Shown here: positions 41,601-54,150 of the stretch, in pieces
How positions within the stretch are numbered: position 1 is the stretch's first letter
Layout: every line of letters starts with the position of its first letter
NCBI GenBank assembly: GCA_944470555.2
Contig: OX104134.1
Coordinates: forward strand, 8,287,248 to 8,351,247
DNA from: Heterobilharzia americana
Taxonomy: Eukaryota; Platyhelminthes; Trematoda; Strigeidida; Schistosomatidae
Length of the DNA stretch: 64,000 nucleotides
Direction: 5' to 3'
The notes under the pieces: model-generated
The model's database searches: none
The model's input: the letters and a program-made list of their open reading frames with translations, nothing else
Told to the model about the DNA's origin: nothing
Program-made: the position numbers and the translations under genes

Positions 41601-43854
41601 CCTTCATCGACTGAGATGGTTGGGACACACGTTACGTATGCCTAGTCACCGACTGCCTCGTCATACAATGTTGGCCGAAGTAGTTTCAGTCTGGAAAAAG
41701 GTTCGAGGCGGCCAGACTAAAACATGCTATCAATGTATGGAGTTCTTGACTGATGATTTGAGTCATGTGGGACGATGTAGATTAGCCGGTTGAGGTCCGC
41801 GGGACAAGAGGGACCAGTGGTTGGAGACTCAAGGTGATGGCATGGCTCAGAACCGATGTCAGTGGAGCAGATGTATACACAGATTATCGTCATCATAACG
41901 ACGCTATACCGAATCTCACCATTTTCCCATTTTGCCTCTCTCTATCTATCTATCTGAGTACTTTATGTCATTTGACTGAATTTTCTTATCTTCATCTTGC
42001 ACTTCACCACCTTTTTACTCGATGTACTGATATGAGGTGTGGCAACTCGGAGCGTTACACAGTAACCGCTTGGTCCTATTTTGGTGATGATGATGATGAT
42101 GATGTACAGAGAACAAGATGATGATATTCGAACTTACTTGAAATATTGGCTTTATTCAGTAATTTGACTTGAAACTAATAAGTTCCATTGATTGTTTTAA
42201 TTACCATTTCGTAAAAAGATGTTTAATTTCGCTTATTTCAAATTTGCAGCCAACAATGGTTTCTGTTAGTGGAGCAGGTCTCTATACCTTGCTTTATTCT
42301 GACAGTCCTCTTGGCACTAGTGAATATCAAGAATCTCATTCATCATCTTCACCTCCCACATTTACTCCGACATCAAGCTATACGGGCCTTTCTGGGATAA
42401 TCACTCCTTCAGGCCTAAGACGTCAATTTAATCGAATTAGTGGAATAAAAGTGAATCGCCTCATGTTCACACCGTGGCCTGATTCCCTGGGGCATGGATA
42501 TATGAATGGGGTAGTGATATTGGTGAATCGATGAAATTTTCATCTGATACTTCACATTTGCTACGCTTTATTTGGCCAAGCAACTATAGGCGTATATCAA
42601 TATTTCCTAGACAACATTTCATCGTTTATGATAAAACTTCAATTCGATGGGATTCCAATGGACTTAAACAACCAGTAGACATGTTAACAGCTCCGCTTGT
42701 TCAGTTAACTGACAGCGCATCTGGTTTCCGTCTACAATATCAACGTACATTTCAAGGAAGTCTGCTACAGTCTTTACACATAAGTCAACGATTACCTGGT
42801 GTGAGAAATGCTCATCCTGATCTCGGTGGGATCTTAAATGCTAAATACACATACGGTTATGATCTAAATATAAATGTAAGTTAACTTCAGGTGAATGTTA
42901 TATTTTTTTCAAATGTTTCTTTTCGTATCAACTTTTACAAGGACCTTGAGGTGTTGCATGTTTGCTATGTTTGACTAGATCCTGAGTACTGCTGGAAGCG
43001 TGCGGGTGGTTGACATTTCCCATCTGCCAACACCGTGGAAACCTATTTCTTCTAAAACTATCTGAAAGAAGAAATGATTTGTGTGACCGCATGGTTCATG
43101 GGACATCTGCTTGACATTTGTCACACAGCCTCTTCCGGATTCTTCTTTTGATATATTATTATTCTTATTTATTATTTGTCCCTTGGGTTCCTAGTGCAAT
43201 ATAGGGCTTCTGTAGCACGTCTTCACTCCACTCTCTTCTCTGCAATCTTTCGAACCTGGCTCCACCACTGCCCACAAGCTCTCATTTCCTCCTCGCATGA
43301 TCTCCTCTATGTTACCCTCAGACGCCCGACTCGTCGCTTCCCATCGGGGTTCCACTCGAGGGTCTGGCCTGGTGCGTGATGTCTCCAGTCGGCCTTCTCA
43401 GTGTATGCCCAATCCAATCCATCTCCACTTCCTTCCACCGCATATTTGTTCAGCAATAGGTTCTTGGTTGGTTCGTCGCCAGGCCGGAGTTCCTTGTTGC
43501 TTATTCTTATTCTCTCTGGCCATCTGATGTTCAGTAACGAGACAGCGTAGGCAGTTGTTGATGAATGTCTGTAGTTTGTTGGAAATCCCTTTCGTAACGC
43601 GCCAAGTCTCTGAACCATACAGGAGCACTGACTTGACTGATGTTGGTGTTGAAAATCCGAATTTTGTCCCACATGCTGAGTGCAGAAGATCTCCACACTG
43701 GTTTAAGGCTAATGAACGCCTGTCTTACTGTGCTTCCGATCCTGGCTTCAATGTCCTCGTCTGTGCCACCGCTGCCTGTAGTTGAAACAGTGCTTCCTAG
43801 ATAGGTGAAGGAGGCTACTTCCTTTAGGTTTATCCCGTTGATGGTGATTGGAGC

Positions 43855-43886
<32 letters not shown>

Positions 43887-46574
43887 GTTGGTTGGGTATC
43901 TTCAACACCTCTGTCTTCGCTACATTCGCTTGAAGTGCCGTCTTCGCTGCCTCACCTCTTCTGCCAACTTGTTAGTTTTCGCCTGCAGATCTTCAAGTTT
44001 GTGTGACATTAGATAAAAGTCATTGGGGAAATCCGAATCTTCTAGGATCTTTTCCCCGGTCCAGCCAGCGTATGCCTCTCTTATCGCTCCTCACTGTTTG
44101 TTGCATGATCCAGTCGACTACAATCAGGAATATCATGGGTGATAGTAGGCAGCCTTGCCTTACTCCCTCCTGTCTTTGCTTCAAAAGCATCACTGAGCTT
44201 CCTATTGTGAACTACTTGACATGTGGCGTCTTCATATAGTTGTTGAATGAGGCTGATAAAGGTTTGTGGTATTCCGTAATATTGAAGCAGTTTCCAAATT
44301 ACCTCTCGGTCGATGCTGTCAAAGGCCCTCTCAAAGTTGATAAACTTGAGGTAGAGAGTTGACTGTCATTATATACTCTGTTCTATGATGATGCGTAGTG
44401 TCGCGTTGCAATTTGGTCTGCACATGATTTGTACTTCCTGAATCCAGCCATCCAGCCTGTTCGAGTCGTAGTTTAGAATCCAGTGCATCCTTTAGTCTCT
44501 CCAGGATGATGCTGCCTAATATTTTGCTTGGGGTGGACAGGAGCGAGATTCCGCGCCAGTTCGTGCAAACACTGAGGTCTCCCTTCTTCGGGAGTTTCAC
44601 AAGGTAACCCTTCTTCCAATCACTAGCCAGGTACCTTTACTTCCTTCCTTGCAAACCTTCTGCAACAGTGGTGTGAGCATGTCCACTGTTGTCTCTGCAT
44701 CCGTTCTCAGTGCTTTTGGCGGGATTCCATCTGGTCCTGCTGCTTTCCAGGATTTCAGTAGCTTTATGGCGTTCAGGACATCCACTTTTGTTGGAGGATT
44801 TATGTTCACTTGTAGTTCTGTGACTGGGCTGCAGGTGGTATTTCTGGACGAAGTGCAGGTGGTGGTGGTGGTGGTCGATTCAAGAGCTTCTTGAAGTGGT
44901 CGGCCCATCGTTTCCTTTGTTTCTCTTCTTTCGTAATTAAATTTCCGTCATCATCTTCTATTGGTTTCATCTGTGTTGATCTATTCCCAGACAGTAAGTA
45001 GCCTGGTTATTTGATACAATGTTGTCACGTCTCTCCTACCTGCAGCCTGTTCTGCTTCACTTGCCAGTGTTTCGTAGAAGTATCTTTTGTCTTTGCGTGC
45101 ACTCTTCTTCACTTCTTTGTCCAGTGTAGTGTTTTATACATTGTGCTCAGTTCCTCTTGTCGTTGAGCATCCTTGCACTGGTTCATCTCCTACTTCACCA
45201 TCACCATCCTCCTCTCACTCCTCTATCAGCTTCCATGTGTCCATCGAGATCCATTCCTTATCTTCTTTCTTCTTCCTTCCTAAAACGGCTGTGCAGGTTT
45301 CTTTCCACATCTCTTTCAAAGACTTCCAGTGTTCTTCCACACAGGTCTCTTCAGGGATGTTCCTCGATATCTCCCATTTTGTCTTGATGGCTGGCTGCCA
45401 TGAAGGATGTCCTTTGTAGTTTCATCCTTCAGTTTCCTAGTGTTGTGCCTGAACTGTGGTCTATCACCAACTTCCTTGAAGGCTTTCAACTTGATTTGGA
45501 AGGTAAGTTCCTTGCACTAGACAGTGAGTGGTCTGAGCCTACATCTGCTCCTCTTCCTGCTTGACCTTGTGTCAAGTAGGCTGAGTCTCCATCTCCACTT
45601 TCTCCACATTGAGATGAAGTCGATCTGATTTTTAGTGTGGTGTGTCCTGGTGTCTGGTGAAATCCATGTTGGTCGCTTTGTGGATATCCTCGTGCTTGAA
45701 CACACTGCCTCACTGCAATCACCAAATCGTTGAATGCACAGAATTCTGCAAACAATTCTCCATTCTCGTTCATCACCTCACCGAGCGCTTCTCTACCCAT
45801 CATGAGTTCTCTTCCTGTGTTGGCATTCATGTCGCCCCACCCATTAGAATTTTGATGTCGCCATCTGATGTGGGGTGATGTCCAGTACTGATTGCAGTTG
45901 TCTGTGAAATTCCTCCTTTTTCTCTTGCTCTGCATTATTTGTAGGTGCCTAGTGTAGCATTGTATGATGGTGACCTTCCTTCCTTCCTTCCTTCCTTCCT
46001 TCCTTTTGAGTTGAACCTTGCTCTCATGATGGTGGAGGACATTGGTTCCCACTGCATGAGGGAGAGCCTTCGATGCTGTTGGGGACATCATGATAGCCAC
46101 TCGGAAACTCAGTGTGCTGTGCTCGTGGTTGTCGTCTGGGTGACAATGTAGGAGTAGATTATTGATTCTCCAGTTGACAGTTTAGAGAGTCCACTTCCAT
46201 TCCATCTGGTTTCGCAAATTCCAAGCACTTCAGTGTGATACCTTCTCATCTCGTTTGCAATCTGGGAAGCTTTACTGGGTTCAAACATGGTGCGGACATT
46301 CCATGTCCCCACGTTTACTTTCGCTTTCATCGAGGGAGAGAAGACACATCGGCGAATTGGCTTCCCGAAGGCTTTCACCAACTGGCGTCATTTCGTCTCC
46401 GATTCCAGTGAGGAATAATTTTGTTTTGTATTTTATATTTTGTTTGTGCTTTGAAGTTTGTATAACGTTTGTATTGGTTTAATGGGATAGGGTTGTTAGT
46501 CCTATGTTCAACTTTCCCTCTTTACCCGGGTTTAGGACCATCTAGTAACTAGTGAACTAGTTAACCAAGCGAGG

Positions 46575-46618
<44 letters not shown>

Positions 46619-49600
46619 TTTTTCGAATGCCGGATAAAGAAAACCCATTACGCCAACACCGGAAAACCGTGGGGCACAATGGAGCGGTTATTTTTGCGGC
46701 CAAAGTTTTCTAACCGCCCCAGTCCTACAGACAAGGTGCCATCCGTTTGGCACTGCTGGTCATTCAAAGGAACTACCTTACTACTGTCACACCCCATTCA
46801 GTTGACAGTACGACTTCGTCTTCAACCTCCCCTTCCCCCCCCCTCCCATCATAGTGTAGCAGTTTACACTACAACTATAACTGCTTTTCGTCTTATCCAA
46901 CAGACATTTGTGGTATGGTATGACCTAAAGGGAACAGGCGTTCTTGTCAGTGTACCTCATTGGGTCATTGTGATATGCAGGCTCGACGACCACGTCATGG
47001 TAGCAGCTGTTAGCCGGGCTGTTGCATGTTAGTTCCTGAAATATCACAACGTATTGTAAAACAGGTTCATTCGAATTCAGCATATAGAAAAACGTCACCA
47101 ATAGACTTCGATCAGCGCTAAACACTGAGGTCTAGACAACTACATCTACTGGTGTTCGATTCGTGTACACAGTCCGGTCCTAGACGGGGTTAGTCATTGT
47201 CTGAATAGCTTAGTGGTTAAGTCTCTCACTTTAACGCCAAGCGATGCAGGTTCAAATCACCGAGAGAACACCAGTTTTTTCATGATTATAGACATGCCTT
47301 GCTGATGAGTCCCAACAAGCAAAAAATCTAGCACTAGGTCTTCCTGGCGATTGATTCTCACTATCTGATACCGAAACCGTGATAGATATTTCAATGCAAA
47401 CAACAACGATATGTTTACAGTTCTTATTACCAGTGAAGTCACACTTAACAAAAATTTATGTTGTTTTTGCTGTTATATGAAATTTTATCTCATATATATT
47501 TTACAATCACATGAACCATTCATTGAAACAAAATTTATGTTCAGTAATAGTTTCAAACTGATCTATTTAGTGTTTATGACTCTGTGTAACCCTGGATCCC
47601 TTGCTTGTAATATGATATATTTCGGTGTGTTTTTAACTCAGATATATATAGGCACATAATAAAGCACTGTGTCCGTTCACGAGAATAGAAGTGTAGAAAT
47701 GGATTTGATTGATGATGACGAAATACTCTAGTCTCCCTCTTCATTTGCTAGTGAATCAGCATCTCGCCTTCTGTAAATGGAGTACCCCTAAACTTTGTAC
47801 AAGAATGAAGACTGTATCTGAGACGAAATCATTTCTGCATTAGTTCAGTTATGAGGTGGAAACATCTATCTCAAATTTATTAACTCGAAGAGTATCTGAA
47901 TTATAGCTGTTTATCTCTAAAGAAAAAGAGAGGGCTAATTATTATTTGACTCTAGTCTGTTGCCGTGCTCCGAGTATCCTTGAACGAGCATCAGTTATCT
48001 TCAGGTCACAGATATGCCCTTATGACAACAATTAAAAAAACACGAGACCTAGGTGCATAGTTTTTTGCCAGTTGCATCTTATTGTCTGGCTTTAAAATCA
48101 AGTACCTAGAAATGTCCCACTTGAATTGACGGCTACATTTCAGAATTAACCGACTGAACCTAATGAAGTGAAGCGAAATCCACTCAGCAACCTTGTGCAC
48201 ATTCGTGCAGTTGGCAATGGGCCACAACTCCACAACTGAACCTAGTCTCAGCACTTAAGACTAAAGAAGATATCATCGATTGATACTCACTGACTTGTCA
48301 GTTTGTAACAAGTTTGTAAGTGGTAAACGAGTTGTATTACTGTTGATATTGACAGTATTGTTTGCGTCATTAGCTGTTCTTGCTTATCTTTTTCTTCCCC
48401 TCTCCATGCTTCACATTCAGCTTGTTAGCATTCATACCTCACTGTTTATCAGACGAAGTAATGAAGATGACTTTAGTAATACTATTCATCCGGATGATAA
48501 AACAGTACTGAATGAAGAGTCGTCAATTCGACTGGATTCATTGACTGGTCGTGTAATAACAATGAATGAATTCACTATCAATCATCAATCCTCTTCATTG
48601 CATATCACATACAATTTGAAAAATATACAACTTTATCGTCAATGGGATGATCGTCAACGCATTGTGCAATGTGTATTGTATTCGGTAAGAATTGAACTAG
48701 CTACCTTTTATTCTGACACTTTATAAGAAATAAGTTGTATTTGTAATTATTCAACTAATCACTGAGCTGTACTGATGAATAGGAAAAACTATGCATAGCC
48801 GAGCAGTTCACTCGATGTGTTCCTTGAAAGTACTTAACGGGATAAGGTTATAAGTACCTAGTCATTGTTGCTTTTGTATTATCACTTGTATGTGTGATAA
48901 AATCAACAAGTAAACGACGCTTAGATTTGACATAAAAACTTGATCGTGGTGTTTACTGAAAAGACTTGATTATTTCTTCTGATCCCCTTCTGTTGCTTTG
49001 TTTTAACTGGAGTAAACTTTGGAACAAAGGACGTCATAGAGTGTGATCAGATGACCTAGCAGTCCTTCGGAAATTCAGTGGGTTTTGGTTTCAGATATCT
49101 GTTGAGTGGTCCCTGTCTAATAAGGTTCGAATTTTTAGATAAAATATTATAAAGACTGTCACTTGCTTTAAGAATTGAGCACCTTGTTATTGTAGGTGTA
49201 TTTCTCTTCCCCTTGTTCTGACTTTGACCTATGAACTATACAGGTGAAAATTTACCAAGTGCAATCGTGATGCAACCGAAAGCCTTATCGAGTCATTTTT
49301 CACCCTGTACCCATCTAGCATAAGGTGGTTGTCGTTATTCAGTAGTAGTAGTAGTAGTATTGACGCATTTGAGTCTCAGCTGAAACCACAACCGTGGGTA
49401 TAACATACATTCCTGTTCACACTGCTGCTAACCGCCATTGAACATAGCGAAAGCTCTGCTTCTTAATTAGATAAGTAGTGAAGTTATATATACCACAGGT
49501 AGACTGTTGATACCTTTAGCTATTCATGTAGTCAGTTATATATGGCAGAAGTTGACATCATTTGACTAAAAGGTAAAGATTGAAAATTTCTCGACGTTCA

Positions 49601-52600
49601 CATCTTATTCATTGTTCCTGTTCCACTACTTCTTCATTCATCACTTCAACAAATGGTTTAAGCTAATTGAGGTCTATTTTTGCACCTTCATTGGATAGCT
49701 TAATCACTAGTTTGTGACAAACAGGAAGGACTACGGACTAACATCGATTAGAGAACCACTGAAAGCCTGGGAGCATTGGACAGCCGTTTCGTCCTAGTAT
49801 GGGGCAGTACACACCCACGACTCGACCAGGGGTCGAACTCAGGACCTCCAGGCTTCACTGTAAGCGCGTTAAGCACTCACCCACTAGTCCACAGTTTCCT
49901 GCTTCTATTGATTCGCGATATAGCGCGACTATCACCCAGGGTCTTCAGTTGGGATCCGTTTCCTTTCCGACTGGTTGACCCCACAGGTGACGGCTTTTCA
50001 TCAGAACTTCGGGATATCCATTTGGAAGCACGTCACTAACGAGCTCTATACAGTAATGTATTTAGAGGTTAGTGGGATTTTATGTTCAAGGTAGCAATCA
50101 CCACAGAGTCCCATACTAGTATGAAACAGCTGTGCAGTGCTCCCACGTTTTCAGTGGTTCTTTAACTAATGTCAGTCCGTGATGAATGCTACCCTAAACA
50201 TAAAATGCCCATTAACCTCCAAATACAAATAGGAATGAAACTCTTAATTTTAATTCTTGCTATGAAATAATGGAGAATATTTGTAGCTCAGGTGGATAGT
50301 TTTGGTTGTATTGTGTTCTCTGAGCTGGGTTGTTGAATCGTGAAGCTTTCATCGTCTTTCTGGACGACATCATCAACACTAACCTCAGTATGCTCTTACT
50401 AATAGCTCGACTTTCAGAGGCGAAATTCCCCAATTTTTTTAGAGATAATATAAGCTCAGGTTGAAGAGCCTGGAGTTGACTCTCACTGAATAAAGCTCGT
50501 TTTGTTATGAACTGAATAAATTTCACTCTTAAATTTCACCACTGAAACATCAATCTAAATGTCCTACCTACTCTCGATTCGTAGATAATTTGAGTATACA
50601 CCTCTGGTTATTATTGGATAGAAAAAATGAAACAGCCATCCAATACTTTGTGGTTTATCGTTTGCACTGTTTGTTTTCCCTAGTCTTGTTGTTTATGATG
50701 CTTGAGGTCATCAATGGCAGTATACTGATTAGATCACCTCACTCTAACTTTCCTGTCAAGCGATTTATTTACAGAGAATAGTTGTCTGACCTTAATGAAC
50801 TGGAAGTCAATAAATTCTTAGGTCACATAAATCACTGAATTTCATATCATATTTTTGCTGGATTACAAAAGATTTTATGTCAATAGTTACGCTATACTAT
50901 TGATAGATAGTGAGCGTCATCCTACACACTCAACAAATGTAATGTGAAAGAAGAAATGTCCGTCCTTCATCATAACCATTGGCAAATAATGATTTTAAGC
51001 TTCACACAAGTTCAGCGTTTTAATTATTTGATTGATTTGTTTCTTTGCTTATTGTAATTATTTTTTTACACCTAAAATTTGCATATTTTCGTTTTTTGCT
51101 ATTTATCAAACAACAGCTTAGCACTAGGCGCGAATTATTATATAATCTTTCACTATTATACCAACCAAATGCACTGCAGGCATTGCAACAACGAGAAGAA
51201 CGTGAAGGTCAAGTACCCCGATGGATCACATATGTACACGGTCCAGGTGGACGTTTAGAAGCTGTAGATCGTGAAGAAGCTGGTACAAGCTTACAATCAC
51301 ATAGTCAGTTGATTCATAATGCTGAAGGACGCATAGCACATCTGCGTATAGCTACATCAGATCCTCAGTTACCGTTGGGTGAACGATCAGAGTCCGGATC
51401 TACAAGTCGTTCAGAGGAACTGCAATTTATCTACGATTCAAGAGGTTTATTAACACGACGAGGGAATTGGCACTACAATTTTGATGATGACGGTTTTCTT
51501 ATCAAACGGCATTTGCACAACTTTTATATTAATGATCAGTTCGCCTATAATAGTAAAGGATTACTTATATGGGCTGAGCGTACTGTGGATAAGCGTGTTG
51601 AATCGTCATCTACTGATAGTTTTCATTCACCATCATCAGAGCAATGGGCTTTAGAAGATGATGCAGGCTTGAAACGGTCCTATTCAGTTCAATTTGTTTA
51701 TGATTCCCAAGACCGGTTAATAATTGTACGTGATACAGTAGTTGTACGTGATTTAGTCCAATATTTCTATGCTGATCCGAAACATCCTACGCGTCTAACG
51801 CATATTTTCAATCATGGTCGATTAAAAACTATTCGACTACTATACGATCCTATACATGGTCATCTTTTCGCCTTGGAGCAATATGACAATGGTGGTCTAA
51901 ACACAAATAATAATGAGAAAATAAACAATCTGAATCCTAACAATATTCAGTCGTCAATAAATTCATTTGATGATAGTCAGTTCCACCAAGATTCAACTGC
52001 CTCAGTTCAGAAACGTGTATTCTTTGTTATCACTAATCATGAAGGTAGTCCGACGGCAGCATTTTCTGAGAATGGAAAAGTAAGTAGGGATATGTAAAAT
52101 TCTGACTAAGTAATCTGCTTCAGTGTCTATTTATTTTATGAAGGTATTCCATAGCTTTGAATATGAGATTTTCAGGTATAACTACAGTTTTCTATGCGAT
52201 GTGAATATTAAGCAGTCGTATGGAAGTTAGATGGAAACTAGTTGTTATGATGCATTTGCTACTGATCCATTTCCAATAAAGAACTTGGTACGGTGACCTC
52301 AAGAAATGCTTTATCTTTTGGGAAACTGGTGCTTCTTAGTACCCCAAGAAAAAGTGACCTTCCACCATACGAGCAGAAGTGAAGTGTCGAATGCCGTCAT
52401 ACCTCCTCTATCAGCACTCAAATCCATCCTCATCAGTATCAGTCTTCGACTTCGCTCCCTTCCAGGTTTTCTTCTCATTTCTCGATCAAAAATTATACAT
52501 CATCCCTAGCTTATTCTTACTCTTCAACTCTTGATAACGATTTAAATCCACAGAATAAAATCCCTGATCTCTTGAAACCATGCTCCAAACTACATTTTGG

Positions 52601-54100
52601 GGCTGTAGGTGTCAAATAGACAACAGGCTTCTTAAGCCAAAACTCTGTCATCTCATGCCATAGATGTATACTGTGTTTTTGAGACAAACATACAACACTC
52701 AGTTTTGGCTATGCACTTGACTTTCCTTGGTCAGTGTGGTGAATCTGTAAAGTTTACCCTTAGAGTACTCAAGATCTCCTTGGTTAGTTCCTGCGATCTT
52801 GCAATTGCACGCTTGGTATCAAATGCTAGGACAAAAAACACACTGCTCGACTGAATCTCAGTCGACACCTGCGTTTACTTTTTTTTGACTTAATGTAGTA
52901 AGGATATAGTAAGGATCCATAAGAAAAATTTCACGCTACTGACTACAATTCATATGAAGTAAACGGTGATATTTATCAAAAACTGAAAGCTAAACATTCA
53001 GATGTGATCTCTGTATTGCTTAGCTTCGATACACAAGTTGGGAGGCTAAAACAAGTAGAGATGCACTTAGGTGTTACTGTCACAATCTCACCTAAGCGAA
53101 CCGATAATGGCAATTATCTGCTTCATATATGCTAAGAAAACTATCTATTTCTCGTTAGCATGAATTTGAGACGTAACGAAGCATCCTCTTGTAGTAGCTA
53201 CAAATCTCAACTAAGACGTGAACTCAGTTATAACTGGAGCAACTTGACGGAAGATAGCTGCTTGATGACCAGGATGCTAAGAATGCTTTGAAAGAACGAT
53301 CGGTTAGATAGTTTGAGGAACATAAGAATGGTGCTTATCCTGTAGAAGCCTGATATAATCTCTATCTTACTTTAAAGCGGACATTGCTAGTCGTTTATAT
53401 AGCCTATGTTCAGCTACCAGATAGGATATCCCTCTGGAATGGTGTCCATTAAGGGTGTTAATTGTTCCCATTTCTATATAGCATTGTCATAGGCGTGCCC
53501 ATGTAGGTCTCTGTCTCCTCGTTTGACTCTATAGAGATTTATCTTGTCAGAGAAAACTCCTTGGTAGATCTAGGGCACACAGATGACATGGTCCTATTCA
53601 ATGAAGATGCAGACAAGATGTTGGGTCTTTTGAACATCATGAGTGGTAGTCAGAGAATGCTTGGGATGCATTTCTCAGCACACAAATGCGAATTCTTACT
53701 TCAAAGCTCATCTGAGCTGGTGCCTCATTTAATAATATGGAATAAAGTTCTGCGATTAGTCTTGATATGTCAGTGGGCGGAGAAATTTCTGCATGGATAC
53801 AAAAGGCCTAACTACCTTTTGCCGGCAAGATATTCTATCGTTTGCTGAAAGTCAAATGTACTACATAGCAATGAGCTCTGTTAGACTATCTGGCTGTGAA
53901 ACATAGCCATTAAGTGTTATTGCTTGTATGACACCGTCGTTGATTGGACCGAATTGATCAGTCTCTGTTGGCATATGGGCTCCTGTGCGGATGCCTGCCC
54001 ATCATTACTATAGCCATTAAGGTTGTATCAAATAAGTTGGCTTCGTTTTTTATCACTGTTACGTTCTTAGCATCTACTGCATATCTTGAAACCTTTATCT

Positions 54101-54150
<50 letters not shown>

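Larger units (their letters stand above)
38170..42249. other. Intron n-o
   Basis: 4.1 kb with a hammerhead SINE remnant (38.38-38.61 kb), a second-subfamily SINE (39.69-39.92 kb), a LINE family 2 tail near 40.05 kb, and a LINE family 2 body (40.53-42.12 kb). 38.62-39.69 kb shows nothing I can name. Confidence 0.7.
43152..46574 (-). mobile_element. RTE-like non-LTR retrotransposon, copy 2 (inverted)
   Basis: Same family as copy 1, antisense to the host gene. The 3' tail is the (ATT)n block at 43153-43176 (plus strand) and the 5' end GGTTAACTAGTTCACTAG lies near 46565-46540. It directly abuts the (AT)n at 46575, which hides any target-site duplication. A GGAA-type tandem expansion is present at 45973-46006. 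Confidence 0.92.
42876..48420. other. Intron o-p, the largest intron
   Basis: 5.5 kb. It holds RTE-like copy 2 (43.15-46.57 kb), an (AT)n tract, a GC-richer stretch of unknown origin (46.62-47.17 kb) and a tRNA-headed SINE (47.19-47.38 kb). 47.4-48.4 kb is unrecognised. Confidence 0.7.
48685..51116. other. Intron p-q
   Basis: Holds a second-subfamily SINE as a minus/plus pair (49.74-50.23 kb) and a short (AGT)5 run near 49344. Elsewhere nothing is recognised. Confidence 0.65.
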
